Source of the DNA: Kluyvera sp046569695
Lineage (GTDB): Bacteria > Pseudomonadota > Gammaproteobacteria > Enterobacterales > Enterobacteriaceae
Length of the DNA: 64,000 nt
Reading direction: 5' to 3'
Assembly (NCBI RefSeq): GCF_046569695.1
Contig: NZ_JBKHUI010000015.1
Location: 1-64,000 of the forward strand
The translations under genes and the position numbers were made by a program. Below, piece by piece: positions 27,689 through 36,049 of this stretch (the stretch's first letter is position 1; every line of letters begins with the position of its first letter). The notes below the pieces were generated by a model. It was not told where the DNA came from, made no database searches, and saw only the letters and a list, made by a program, of their open reading frames with translations.

Positions 27689-28939
27689 ATGTCGGGAAGT
27701 CAGTCTTTGAGCCGTCGTCGCCTGCTACAAGGTGCCGGTGCCATGTGGTTGTTAAGCGTGAGTCAGGTCGGGTTAGCTGCCGTCAGTCAGGTGGTGGCGG
27801 TGCGCATATGGCCTGCATCCAGCTACACGCGCGTGACGGTGGAGTCCAACCGTGAGCTCAAGTATCGACAGTTTGCGTTGAGTAACCCTGACCGTCTGGT
27901 GGTCGACCTTGAAGGGGTAAACCTGAACTCGGTGCTGAAAGGCATGGGGGCGCAGATCCGCAGCGACGATCCGTTTATTAAATCCGCGCGCGTGGGGCAG
28001 TTTGATCCACAGACGGTGCGCATGGTGTTTGAGTTGAAGCAGGATGTGAAGCCGCAGCTGTTCGCGCTTGCGCCAGTGGCGAACTTTAAAGAACGCCTGG
28101 TAATGGATCTCTACCCAGCCAGCAGCACAGAACAGCAGGATCCGCTGCTGGCGCTGCTGGAGGACTACAACAAGGGCGACCTCGAAAAGCAGGTGCCGCC
28201 ATCGCAAAGCGGCCCGCAGCCGGGCAAAGCCGGGCGCGACCGTCCGATTGTTATCATGCTTGACCCCGGCCACGGCGGGGAAGACTCCGGCGCGGTGGGG
28301 AAATATAAAACGCGAGAGAAGGACGTGGTGCTGCAAATTGCCCGTCGCCTGCGTGCGCTGATTGAAAAAGAAGGCAATATGAAAGCCTATATGACGCGCA
28401 ACGAAGATATCTTTATTCCGTTGAAGGTGCGGGTGGCGAAAGCGCAGAAGCAGCGCGCCGACCTGTTCGTCTCCATTCACGCGGATGCGTTCACCAGCCG
28501 CCAGCCGAGCGGCTCATCGGTGTTTGCCCTGTCGACCAAAGGGGCCACCAGTACCGCGGCAAAATACCTTGCCCAAACCCAGAACGCCTCGGATTTAATC
28601 GGTGGCGTCAGCAAAAGCGGCGACCGCTACGTCGACCACACCATGTTCGATATGGTGCAGTCACTCACTATCGCCGACAGCCTGAAGTTTGGTAAAGCGG
28701 TGCTTAAAAAGCTGGGGCAGGTGAACGACCTGCATAAAAATCAGGTCGAGCAGGCGGGCTTCGCGGTACTAAAAGCGCCGGACATTCCATCGATTCTGGT
28801 GGAAACCGCGTTTATCAGTAACGTCGAAGAAGAGCGCAAATTGAAAACGGCAAAATTCCAGCAGGAAGTGGCAGAGTCGATTCTGGCAGGGATAAAAGCC
28901 TACTTCGCCGACGGCGCGACGCTGGCAAGGCGAGGGTAA
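27689..28939 (+). CDS. amiC: N-acetylmuramoyl-L-alanine amidase AmiC
   Basis: Zinc amidase that splits septal peptidoglycan for daughter-cell separation, activated by NlpD. A twin-arginine (Tat) signal starts MSGSQSLSRRRLLQGAG; then an AMIN domain (about 35-150) and an Amidase_3 domain with zinc ligands in DPGHGGEDSG, SIHADAF and ETAFISN. ATG 27689 gives 416 residues, close to E. coli's 417. The longer frame from 27602 would bury the Tat signal and is rejected. Only 17 bp separate its stop from cobD on the same strand. Confidence 0.96.
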   Translation: MSGSQSLSRRRLLQGAGAMWLLSVSQVGLAAVSQVVAVRIWPASSYTRVTVESNRELKYRQFALSNPDRLVVDLEGVNLNSVLKGMGAQIRSDDPFIKSARVGQFDPQTVRMVFELKQDVKPQLFALAPVANFKERLVMDLYPASSTEQQDPLLALLEDYNKGDLEKQVPPSQSGPQPGKAGRDRPIVIMLDPGHGGEDSGAVGKYKTREKDVVLQIARRLRALIEKEGNMKAYMTRNEDIFIPLKVRVAKAQKQRADLFVSIHADAFTSRQPSGSSVFALSTKGATSTAAKYLAQTQNASDLIGGVSKSGDRYVDHTMFDMVQSLTIADSLKFGKAVLKKLGQVNDLHKNQVEQAGFAVLKAPDIPSILVETAFISNVEEERKLKTAKFQQEVAESILAGIKAYFADGATLARRG

Positions 28940-28956
28940 CGCAACAGGAAAGGTAA

Positions 28957-30036
28957 ATGGCTCTACTGAAGAGCGCGCACGGCGGCAATATCCGCGAGGC
29001 CGCTGCGCTATTGGGTATCTCCGCGCAGCAGCTATTGGATTTTAGCGCCAATATTAACCCGCGGGGGATGCCGGAAAGCGTCAAACGCGCCATCATCGAT
29101 AATATGGACTGCGCCGAACGCTATCCCGATGTTGAATACCAGCAGCTGCACCTTGCGCTGGCGGAACACCACCGGATCCCTGCCTCATGGGTCCTCGCCG
29201 GAAACGGTGAAACCGAAGCGATCTTTACGCTCGTTCAGGGCCTGAAGCCGCGCCAGGCGATGATCGTCACTCCCGGCTTTGCCGAGTATCGCCGGGCGCT
29301 GCAGTCAGTTGACTGCGAGGTTCGGGAGTTTCTGCTGCGTGAAGAGGATGGCTGGCAGCTCACCGGGGCCATTCTCGACGCTCTGACGCCGGATCTGGAC
29401 TGCTTATTCCTCTGTACGCCGAACAACCCCACCGGCCTGCTACCCGACCGCCGCCTGTTGGAATTAATTGCCGAGCGCTGCAAGCTGCTGGAGATTTCTC
29501 TGGTTCTTGATGAAGCATTTATCGATTTTATTCCCGACGAGACGGGGTTTATTCCGCTGCTCAGTGAGAACCCTCACGTGTGGGTGCTGCGTTCGCTGAC
29601 CAAGTTTTATGCCATTCCCGGCCTGCGCCTGGGGTATTTGGTGAACGGCGATGAGTGGGCGGTGGCGCGAATGCGCGAGCGCCAGATGCCGTGGTCGATA
29701 AACGCTTTTGCCGCGCTGGCGGGGGAGATCGTTCTGCAGGATAGCGCTTATCAGCAGAAAACCTGGCGGTGGCTGGAGGAAGAGGGGCAGCGCTTTTACC
29801 ATCAACTGCGCCATATTCCCGGCCTGACGGTCTATCCCGGTCAGGCAAATTATCTGTTTCTGCGCTGCGATGTGCCGGGCCTTGAGCTGCAATACGCTAT
29901 GCTGCAACAGCATATCCTGATCCGCAGCTGCGCCAACTATCCGGGGCTTGACGAACGCTACTTCCGCGTCGCCATTCGCAGCGAGCAGGAAAATACGCAG
30001 CTGTTAACGGCGTTCAGGCGGGTATTTACCGGGTAG
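28957..30036 (+). CDS. cobD: L-threonine-O-3-phosphate decarboxylase CobD
   Basis: PLP enzyme making (R)-1-amino-2-propanol O-2-phosphate, the linker of the cobalamin nucleotide loop, from threonine phosphate supplied by PduX. It has 359 residues of fold-type I aminotransferase. The PLP Lys is K216 in SLTKFYAIPGLRLGY, and CTPNNPTG and SANINP motifs are present. A GGAAAGG ribosome site precedes ATG 28957. It begins 17 bp after amiC with no visible terminator between, so it may depend on amiC read-through. It converges on pduX (15-bp gap). In Salmonella cobD is at a different locus with cobC. Confidence 0.95.
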   Translation: MALLKSAHGGNIREAAALLGISAQQLLDFSANINPRGMPESVKRAIIDNMDCAERYPDVEYQQLHLALAEHHRIPASWVLAGNGETEAIFTLVQGLKPRQAMIVTPGFAEYRRALQSVDCEVREFLLREEDGWQLTGAILDALTPDLDCLFLCTPNNPTGLLPDRRLLELIAERCKLLEISLVLDEAFIDFIPDETGFIPLLSENPHVWVLRSLTKFYAIPGLRLGYLVNGDEWAVARMRERQMPWSINAFAALAGEIVLQDSAYQQKTWRWLEEEGQRFYHQLRHIPGLTVYPGQANYLFLRCDVPGLELQYAMLQQHILIRSCANYPGLDERYFRVAIRSEQENTQLLTAFRRVFTG

Positions 30037-30051
30037 ACGCTCTGGGCGGCG

Positions 30052-30918
30052 CTAGCGCAGTTCTACGCCGCCCTGCACCATGCGCAGCAGGTGCTGCTCG
30101 GGCCAATATTCGGTAAGCCGCTTCTCTTCCAACCGCCGCTGCAAATAGTCAACATCATGACGCTGACGGTCGAGCATCAGGCCGACCACGCTGCCGCTGT
30201 GCGCCACGTTAATGCCGTATAAATCACACTCTTCTACCAGCGCCAGCAGCGTATCAAACCCCGGTTTGGGCAGCAGATGCTGGCTGGCGATAGCGCTGAG
30301 CGTCGCCGCTTCTCCCATCCGTCGCGGGTTATTCGTCTCACAGGCCTGCTGGATTTTCTCCCATGCCTGCTGCAGAGAGGCGGAATGGGCATGCAGCTTT
30401 TCAAGCCGGGGAAGGCGGTGGTAATCGGTGGTCAGCAGCGTGGCGGGGCTTTCGAGCAGCAGCAGGTCGAGCTGAGGCTGAGTATGGCAGGCTATTTGCG
30501 TGGCGGCGGTGTTGTGATCGAACAGCGTAAGCTGGCGAAAAAGGGTGCTGTCGGTGGGTTCCAGTGAAACGCAAAGCCGGGCGAGGGTGGCTTCATCCAG
30601 CGTCTGACCAAGATGATGCGCGGTTGCTACCGCCGTTGCGGCGATATCCGCCGTGCTGCTGGCCATGCCTTTGGCGACCGGAATGGTAGAGCAAATATCG
30701 ATGCGAATCTCTTTGCTCAGCTCTGCCGGGTAGCGCCAGTGGCTCAGCAATTGGTCGACCATCGCGCGCGAAAGCGGGCGCTCATCGGTGCGAGGTGAAC
30801 CGTAGTCCACCTCGACGGTGCTGTACCAGTCAACGGGGCATGAGACCAGCTTCTCGCTGCCGAGGATCCAGCCCTGGATGAGTTCCCCACAGGAGGCGGG
30901 GCATTGCGCAACAGCCAC
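30052..30918 (-). CDS. pduX: L-threonine kinase PduX
   Basis: GHMP kinase that phosphorylates L-threonine with ATP for CobD. The GHMP P-loop PVAKGMASSTA is at residues 80-90, and the AHSGSVVGLMLD C-terminal motif is conserved. I start it at GTG 30918 (MAVAQCPASCGE, 288 residues), behind AAAGGG. Salmonella PduX is about a dozen residues longer, but here no ATG lies in frame before an upstream stop. Last gene of the pdu operon, 92 bp after pduW. Confidence 0.93.
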   Translation of the reverse strand: MAVAQCPASCGELIQGWILGSEKLVSCPVDWYSTVEVDYGSPRTDERPLSRAMVDQLLSHWRYPAELSKEIRIDICSTIPVAKGMASSTADIAATAVATAHHLGQTLDEATLARLCVSLEPTDSTLFRQLTLFDHNTAATQIACHTQPQLDLLLLESPATLLTTDYHRLPRLEKLHAHSASLQQAWEKIQQACETNNPRRMGEAATLSAIASQHLLPKPGFDTLLALVEECDLYGINVAHSGSVVGLMLDRQRHDVDYLQRRLEEKRLTEYWPEQHLLRMVQGGVELR

Positions 30919-31010
30919 GTTTATTACCCTTTGCTCAGATTGCCAGGGCGCATAGTGTCATGCCGATCCCGCTATTTCCATGATTCACCGCAATTTGCCG
31001 GGCGGCGAAC

Positions 31011-32225
31011 TTAGGCTGAAACGGTCAACGCCTGCACTTCAGGCAGCGCGAGACGCATAACGTCGCGGGCAATCATCAGCTCTTCGTTGGTATTAATAAC
31101 CGCCACTTTGACCACCGCGTTCTCGCTCTGAATAAAGGTGGCGTTGTGCTGGTTTTTCTCTTCATCCACCGACAGCCCGAGAAAATTCAGGTTGTGGCAA
31201 ATGGTGCTCCTGGCGCGGGCCGAGTTTTCGCCGATGCCGCCGGTAAAGACCAGCGCATCAAGGCCGCCCATCTGCATGATATAGCTGCCGATGGTGGCGC
31301 GAATGCGCTCGGCAAACAGGGTGAGCGCCAGAGCTGCGCGCTGATTACCGCCGTCAGCAGCCTGTTCGACATCGCGATAATCGTGCGAGACGCCGGAAAC
31401 CCCAAGCAGGCCGGATTCATTATTCAGCAGCTGGTTGAGCTGCTCCGGGGTTTTACCTTCATGCAGCGCCAGCCACGGCAGAATCGACGGGTCGATATCG
31501 CCGCTGCGGGTACCCATCATCACGCCGGACTGCGGGGTAAAGCCCATCGAGGTATTCACCGAGCGCCCGCCTTTGATAGCGCAAACGCTGCTGCCGTTGC
31601 CGAGATGGCAGCACACTACGCGCAGGGCGCTCAGCGGCACGCCCAGCTTTTCCGCCAGCGTCGCGCTGACGTACTTGTGGCTGGTGCCGTGGAAGCCGTA
31701 GCGGCGAATGCCCAGCTCGCTGTAGTAGCGCCACGGCAGCGGATAGATAAACGCGCGCTCGTCCAGCGTCTGGTGGAAAGCGGTATCAAACACCGCCACC
31801 GACGGCGCATCGGGCAGCAGCTGACGGAACACTTTGATCCCTAAAGCATTCACCGGGTTATGCAGCGGGGCCAGTTCAGCCAGACGCTCGATTTCCGCTA
31901 AGGTTTCATCGGTGACCGGTGTCGAATCTTTAAAGCGCTCTCCGCCGTGCGCCACGCGGTGGCCGACGCCGTCGATATCCTGCAAACTGTTAATAATGCG
32001 ATAGCCAAGGAGTTTTTCCAGCAGCAGAGTGACGGCCTCACGATGATCGGCGATCGGCACCAACTCCTGCCATTTCTGCGCCGGGGTTTTGAGGGTCACC
32101 TGGGCGTTCGCCATACCGATACGTTCAATCAGCCCCTGGCAGAGCGTCTCGCCCTGCGGCATTTCCAGCAGCTGGAATTTTAACGATGAGCTACCGGCGT
32201 TAATGGCCATTATTTTGTAAGACAT
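31011..32225 (-). CDS. pduW: propionate kinase PduW
   Basis: Acetate/propionate kinase family enzyme (404 residues, as in Salmonella). It converts propionyl phosphate made by PduL into propionate and ATP, probably in the cytosol outside the microcompartment. Motifs are INAGSSSLKFQ at the N-terminus, FDTAFHQTL, CHLGNGSSV and FTGGIGENS. The start at 32225 overlaps pduV by 16 bp. Confidence 0.95.
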   Translation of the reverse strand: MSYKIMAINAGSSSLKFQLLEMPQGETLCQGLIERIGMANAQVTLKTPAQKWQELVPIADHREAVTLLLEKLLGYRIINSLQDIDGVGHRVAHGGERFKDSTPVTDETLAEIERLAELAPLHNPVNALGIKVFRQLLPDAPSVAVFDTAFHQTLDERAFIYPLPWRYYSELGIRRYGFHGTSHKYVSATLAEKLGVPLSALRVVCCHLGNGSSVCAIKGGRSVNTSMGFTPQSGVMMGTRSGDIDPSILPWLALHEGKTPEQLNQLLNNESGLLGVSGVSHDYRDVEQAADGGNQRAALALTLFAERIRATIGSYIMQMGGLDALVFTGGIGENSARARSTICHNLNFLGLSVDEEKNQHNATFIQSENAVVKVAVINTNEELMIARDVMRLALPEVQALTVSA

Positions 32226-32662
32226 AAAGATTCCTTCACATTCAAAAAGGCCAGCACGGCGTCGAGTCCCGAGTTATTCAACGCGCTGGTAATAAAAATC
32301 TGCTGTGCGCCAGCCTGCGTAAGCCATTCCGCGACCAGCGCAATACGCTGCGAATCGGCGAGATCGGCCTTGGTAACCAGGCCAATCGTCGGTCGGTTCA
32401 TTGGGGCGGTAAAGCCTGGGGAAAAGGGCGACCATTGGGCGTCGGCATTGAGCACCAGCGCAATAACGTCGGCCTCGCAGGCGCTGGTCAGCAGGGCGCT
32501 ATACAGGCAGCGGTTCTCCAGATATTCACCCGGTGTATCTATAGCCATCGGCGACCATTCAATGGCCTGGGTTTTCTTATAATGGAGCGCTTCGCCGCGC
32601 AGGCTTTGGGTCAGCGAGGTTTTTCCGCACTGGCTGGGGCCGATAAACATCAAACGCTTCAT
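32210..32662 (-). CDS. pduV: PduV, small Ras-like GTPase-type protein (EutP family)
   Basis: A 150-residue P-loop protein: Walker A GPSQCGKTS at residues 8-16, DTPGEYL switch-like motif, TKAD guanine-specificity motif, and SALNNSGLD. In Salmonella it binds the outer face of the microcompartment through PduU and affects its movement. It lies between pduU and pduW as in Salmonella. Confidence 0.92.
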   Translation of the reverse strand: MKRLMFIGPSQCGKTSLTQSLRGEALHYKKTQAIEWSPMAIDTPGEYLENRCLYSALLTSACEADVIALVLNADAQWSPFSPGFTAPMNRPTIGLVTKADLADSQRIALVAEWLTQAGAQQIFITSALNNSGLDAVLAFLNVKESLCLTK

Positions 32663-32666
32663 GACG

Positions 32667-33017
32667 TTACGTCCGGGTGATTGAACAGGTGGTGAATTGC
32701 ATCATCTCGCCCAGCGTGCGCGTCACCTGCTTGAGGGCATATTCCACGGCGGAAACGTCGCCGGTCAGCACTACCGCGCCGGTAAAGCGGTCAAGAAAAC
32801 CAATCTCCACCGCGCCGGATTTAGTGGCGATATCGCAGGCGATAATCGACGCCTCGCTGGGCGTAATGGTGAGGATGCCAATGGCGGAGACCGCGTCCTG
32901 CAGGCCCAGCTTCTTAAATAAATCCTTCCCGGGGTTGGCAATCAGGTGCGCGAGGGTGACCTGTTTCCCGGGAACATATTCCTGAATCATACGATCCGTT
33001 GTCGGTTGTCTTTCCAT
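32667..33017 (-). CDS. pduU: microcompartment shell protein PduU (permuted BMC domain)
   Basis: Hexameric shell protein of 116 residues with a circularly permuted BMC fold. The first roughly 20 residues (MERQPTTDRMIQEYVPGK) form the beta-barrel cap known from the Salmonella structure, thought to bind PduV. Start at ATG 33017, which overlaps the pduT stop (TAATG on the minus strand). The longer frame from 33041 lies within pduT. Confidence 0.94.
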   Translation of the reverse strand: MERQPTTDRMIQEYVPGKQVTLAHLIANPGKDLFKKLGLQDAVSAIGILTITPSEASIIACDIATKSGAVEIGFLDRFTGAVVLTGDVSAVEYALKQVTRTLGEMMQFTTCSITRT

Positions 33018-33571
33018 TATCCCTCCACCATCTGTCGCCACATGGCCTCATGCGGGCGCGGGATCACCGAACGGTAAACCAGCAGCCCTTTTTCGCCCGC
33101 GCTTTCGCTGGCAACCGTGACGGCGTTGTTGACGTCAGAAACGTCGCCCGCCACCACCATGTAGCATTTACCGCCGATGCCGAAGGCCATATGCACCCGC
33201 ACCAGGGTGACGTTTGAGGCTTTCACCGCCCGGTCTGCGGCGCTGATGCAGGCCGCCACGCTCCAGGTTTCGACGATGCCTACCGCCTGACGCTTATCGA
33301 CGCTGTTCAGGCCGCTGATGGCCGGGAGAATGCTGGGGTGAATATTCGCTAGCACCAGGCTGTCGACGAGCATCTCGCCCGCCAGCGACGTGCCGGTTTC
33401 AATGGCCTGCTGGAGCGCGCCGATATCGCCGCCCAGCATCAGTAAAAATTTCCCTGGGCAGATGGTCTTGCTGACCAGTAAATCGACATTGGCGCTTTTC
33501 AGCATGGCATCGCCGAGTTCCATCCCTTTGGCAATGCTGGTGAGTTCTAAAATTCCTATAGCCTGAGACAT
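33017..33571 (-). CDS. pduT: tandem-BMC shell protein PduT with [4Fe-4S] site
   Basis: Shell protein of 184 residues containing two BMC domains (about 1-90 and 95-184). It forms pseudohexameric trimers. Cys38 in the KTICPGKF loop is the residue that, three per trimer, holds a central [4Fe-4S] cluster in homologues, so it probably passes electrons across the shell to PduS. Two bp separate it from pduS. Confidence 0.95.
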   Translation of the reverse strand: MSQAIGILELTSIAKGMELGDAMLKSANVDLLVSKTICPGKFLLMLGGDIGALQQAIETGTSLAGEMLVDSLVLANIHPSILPAISGLNSVDKRQAVGIVETWSVAACISAADRAVKASNVTLVRVHMAFGIGGKCYMVVAGDVSDVNNAVTVASESAGEKGLLVYRSVIPRPHEAMWRQMVEG

Positions 33572-33573
33572 GG

Positions 33574-34929
33574 TTAACCTCTTACAACGGTGATGGCCTG
33601 CTCGCTGATGGCTGCAACAATGCCGTCAATGCTGGCGTGAATAGGGGCGCCGAGTGCGCCCGATGGCACATCGGCAACGCATTGCCCGCGCGTCACGCGC
33701 TCGCCGACGGCGACGTTTGGCACCGCGCCCGCGCCGATATGCTGGCGCAGCTGCAAAGTCACTTCTTCTACTGACGGTTCGTCTTCAACCAACGGAGCTT
33801 CCTGATACCAGGGGCTGAGCCCCAGTTTGGCGATCAGCCGCTTTACCGGCACCAGGCGATATCTCGCCATTTCGTCGGCAGGGTACAGCGGCCCTTCATA
33901 GCGCTGGTTTTGCGCCCGCAGCGCGCGTTTCAGCATGCGGTTGATGCGCATCGGCGAGATCCCGACCGGGCAAGCCACGCTTTCGCAGACGTTGCATTCC
34001 GAGCAGGTGAGGGCGCTAAGCAGCAGCTGCGGCGTGGCGGCCTGATGAAAGTTCACCGCCCGCACCAGCAGGTGTGGAGAGAGCTCGTGGCCGATCAGGT
34101 GCCGCGGGCAGAGATCGGTACACAGTCGGCACTGTTCGCAGACGGTGCGCGCCACGGAAAGCACCGTGCGCTCATCCTGCATTCTGCGCTGGATAAGCGG
34201 GTGGCTTTTCGGTAGCACCAGCAGGCCGCCGGTGGTTTTGGTCACCGGGTTATCAAGAGAGGTAATCAGGCCGCCCATCATCGGGCCGCCGTTAATAAAA
34301 CCGGGGTCGTCGACCGTTGCGCCGCCCGCCAGCGCCAGCACTTCGCGCAGCGATATGCCGATAGGAACGGTGATGGTGAGCGACTTAGCGACCGCGCCGT
34401 TAACGGCCAGCGTACGGCGGGTGACTGGAAACTGCTGTTCGACTGCCCGGGCAATATTCAGCACCGTTTGTACGTTATTAACAACCACGCCGACGCTGGC
34501 AGGCAGCGCTGCGGGCGCGACCCGGCGGCCGGTTGCCAGCCAGATAGTCAGTACTTCATCGCCGGCAGGATAAACATCCGGCAGGATATGCAGGCGGATA
34601 CCGGCTGGCAGCAGCGGGGTGAGCGCGTCGATAGCCCGGCGGTATTTTTCTTTCAGGGCAATCACCCCTTCGCGCGCGCCGGTTGCCGTCATCGCGTACT
34701 GCACGCCGCGCACCAGACGTGCGGCCTGCTGCCACATCAGCTGCTGATCAACCTTGAGCATCGGTTCGCACTCGGCGGCGTTCACCAGAAAAATCTCTAC
34801 CTGCGCCTGTAGTTTGACGTGGGCAGGAAACCCTGCGCCCCCCGCGCCGACGACGCCCGCTGCGCGAACGCGCTCGCGGATTTCATCAGCGCTGTAGGGC
34901 ATTTCAGTGGCGTTGGCGGCGGCACTCAT
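33574..34929 (-). CDS. pduS: cobalamin reductase PduS (RnfC-like flavo/iron-sulfur protein)
   Basis: Reduces cob(III)alamin to cob(II)alamin and towards cob(I)alamin for PduO. The N-terminal RnfC-like part has the NADH/FMN glycine loop AGVVGAGGAGFP near residues 24-35. Two ferredoxin-type clusters are at C264/C267/C270/C274 and C309/C312/C315/C320. A C-terminal SLBB/biotinyl-like segment follows. It has 451 residues and overlaps pduQ by 4 bp. Confidence 0.94.
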   Translation of the reverse strand: MSAAANATEMPYSADEIRERVRAAGVVGAGGAGFPAHVKLQAQVEIFLVNAAECEPMLKVDQQLMWQQAARLVRGVQYAMTATGAREGVIALKEKYRRAIDALTPLLPAGIRLHILPDVYPAGDEVLTIWLATGRRVAPAALPASVGVVVNNVQTVLNIARAVEQQFPVTRRTLAVNGAVAKSLTITVPIGISLREVLALAGGATVDDPGFINGGPMMGGLITSLDNPVTKTTGGLLVLPKSHPLIQRRMQDERTVLSVARTVCEQCRLCTDLCPRHLIGHELSPHLLVRAVNFHQAATPQLLLSALTCSECNVCESVACPVGISPMRINRMLKRALRAQNQRYEGPLYPADEMARYRLVPVKRLIAKLGLSPWYQEAPLVEDEPSVEEVTLQLRQHIGAGAVPNVAVGERVTRGQCVADVPSGALGAPIHASIDGIVAAISEQAITVVRG

Positions 34930-36038
34930 CGCAGTTCCTCCAGCAGTTCACGAATCTCCTCGGCGCTGGCCGGGCGCGGGTTAGTGCGCAGCGTGACGTC
35001 CGCCAGCGCGGCCTGTACCATCGCCGGAATGCGCGAGGAAAAGTGGGATCGCTCCTCTTTTAGCGCAGCCGCCAGTGAAGGAAGCGCACAGCGCTGCTTG
35101 AGGCGTTCGATCTGCTGAATCAGGGCATTGATCGCCGAGACGTCATTGGCCTCTGCCGGGCAAAAACCGCAGGCTTTAGCCAGCCGCGCATAGCGTTTGG
35201 CGGCGCGGGGAACCGTGGCGTTAAAGCGGATAACCGTGGTTAACAGCAGCGCGTTGGCCAGCCCGTGCGGCAGATGAAACTGCCCGCCGAGCTGATGCGC
35301 GATAGCGTGGTTAAGCCCCAGCCCGGCCTGGCTGAAGGCCATGCCCGCGAGGGTTGAGGCGTTATGCATTTTTCCTCGCGTCGCCACGCAGTCGCCTTTT
35401 TCCACCGCCGTGGGCAGATACTGAAACACCAGCTTGGCGGCTTTTTCCGCCAGCGCGTCGGTAAAGTCGCTGGCGCGCGGTGAGACCCACGCTTCCAGCG
35501 CGTGGGTCAGCACGTCCATGCCGGTGTTGGCGGTAATCTGTGGCGGTACGCTGACCACCAGTTCCGGGTCAAGGATCGCCATATCCGGATACAGCGCATT
35601 GTTGAACAGCGGATACTTAATACCTTTATCCGGGTCGCTAATTACGCAGGCGCTGGTCACTTCTGACCCGGTGCCGCTGGTGGTTGGGATTGCCACGCAG
35701 GTTTCGATATTGATGCCACTTTGCTGGCTAAACCAGACGATCGCTTTCGCTGCATCCATTGCCGAGCCGCCGCCAAAACCAATCACCACCTGTGGCTGCA
35801 GAGCCTGCATTTGCGCAATGCCCTGCACCACGGTGTGGATGGTGGGGTCCGGCGTTATCTCGCTAAAGACGCTGATGCGGTTATCTGCGGGCAACGCGTT
35901 ACGCAGAGTATCCAGCAGCGGCGAGCGCGCCAGAAAGCCATCGCAGATTATCCAGATGTGCTTATTGGTAAAGCGCTTGAGCACCGCCAGACTGCCCTGA
36001 CCGCTGTACAACCGCGTTTGTAGTGAGAAAGTATTCAT
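34926..36038 (-). CDS. pduQ: 1-propanol dehydrogenase PduQ
   Basis: Iron-dependent group III alcohol dehydrogenase that reduces propionaldehyde to 1-propanol and recycles NAD+ for PduP inside the compartment. The family motifs are present: GGGSAMDAAKA nucleotide loop, TTSGTGSEVTSACVI, and metal ligands in NHAIAHQLGG and LPHGLANA. Length is 370. Confidence 0.95.
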   Translation of the reverse strand: MNTFSLQTRLYSGQGSLAVLKRFTNKHIWIICDGFLARSPLLDTLRNALPADNRISVFSEITPDPTIHTVVQGIAQMQALQPQVVIGFGGGSAMDAAKAIVWFSQQSGINIETCVAIPTTSGTGSEVTSACVISDPDKGIKYPLFNNALYPDMAILDPELVVSVPPQITANTGMDVLTHALEAWVSPRASDFTDALAEKAAKLVFQYLPTAVEKGDCVATRGKMHNASTLAGMAFSQAGLGLNHAIAHQLGGQFHLPHGLANALLLTTVIRFNATVPRAAKRYARLAKACGFCPAEANDVSAINALIQQIERLKQRCALPSLAAALKEERSHFSSRIPAMVQAALADVTLRTNPRPASAEEIRELLEELR

Positions 36039-36049
36039 CGCGACCTCGG

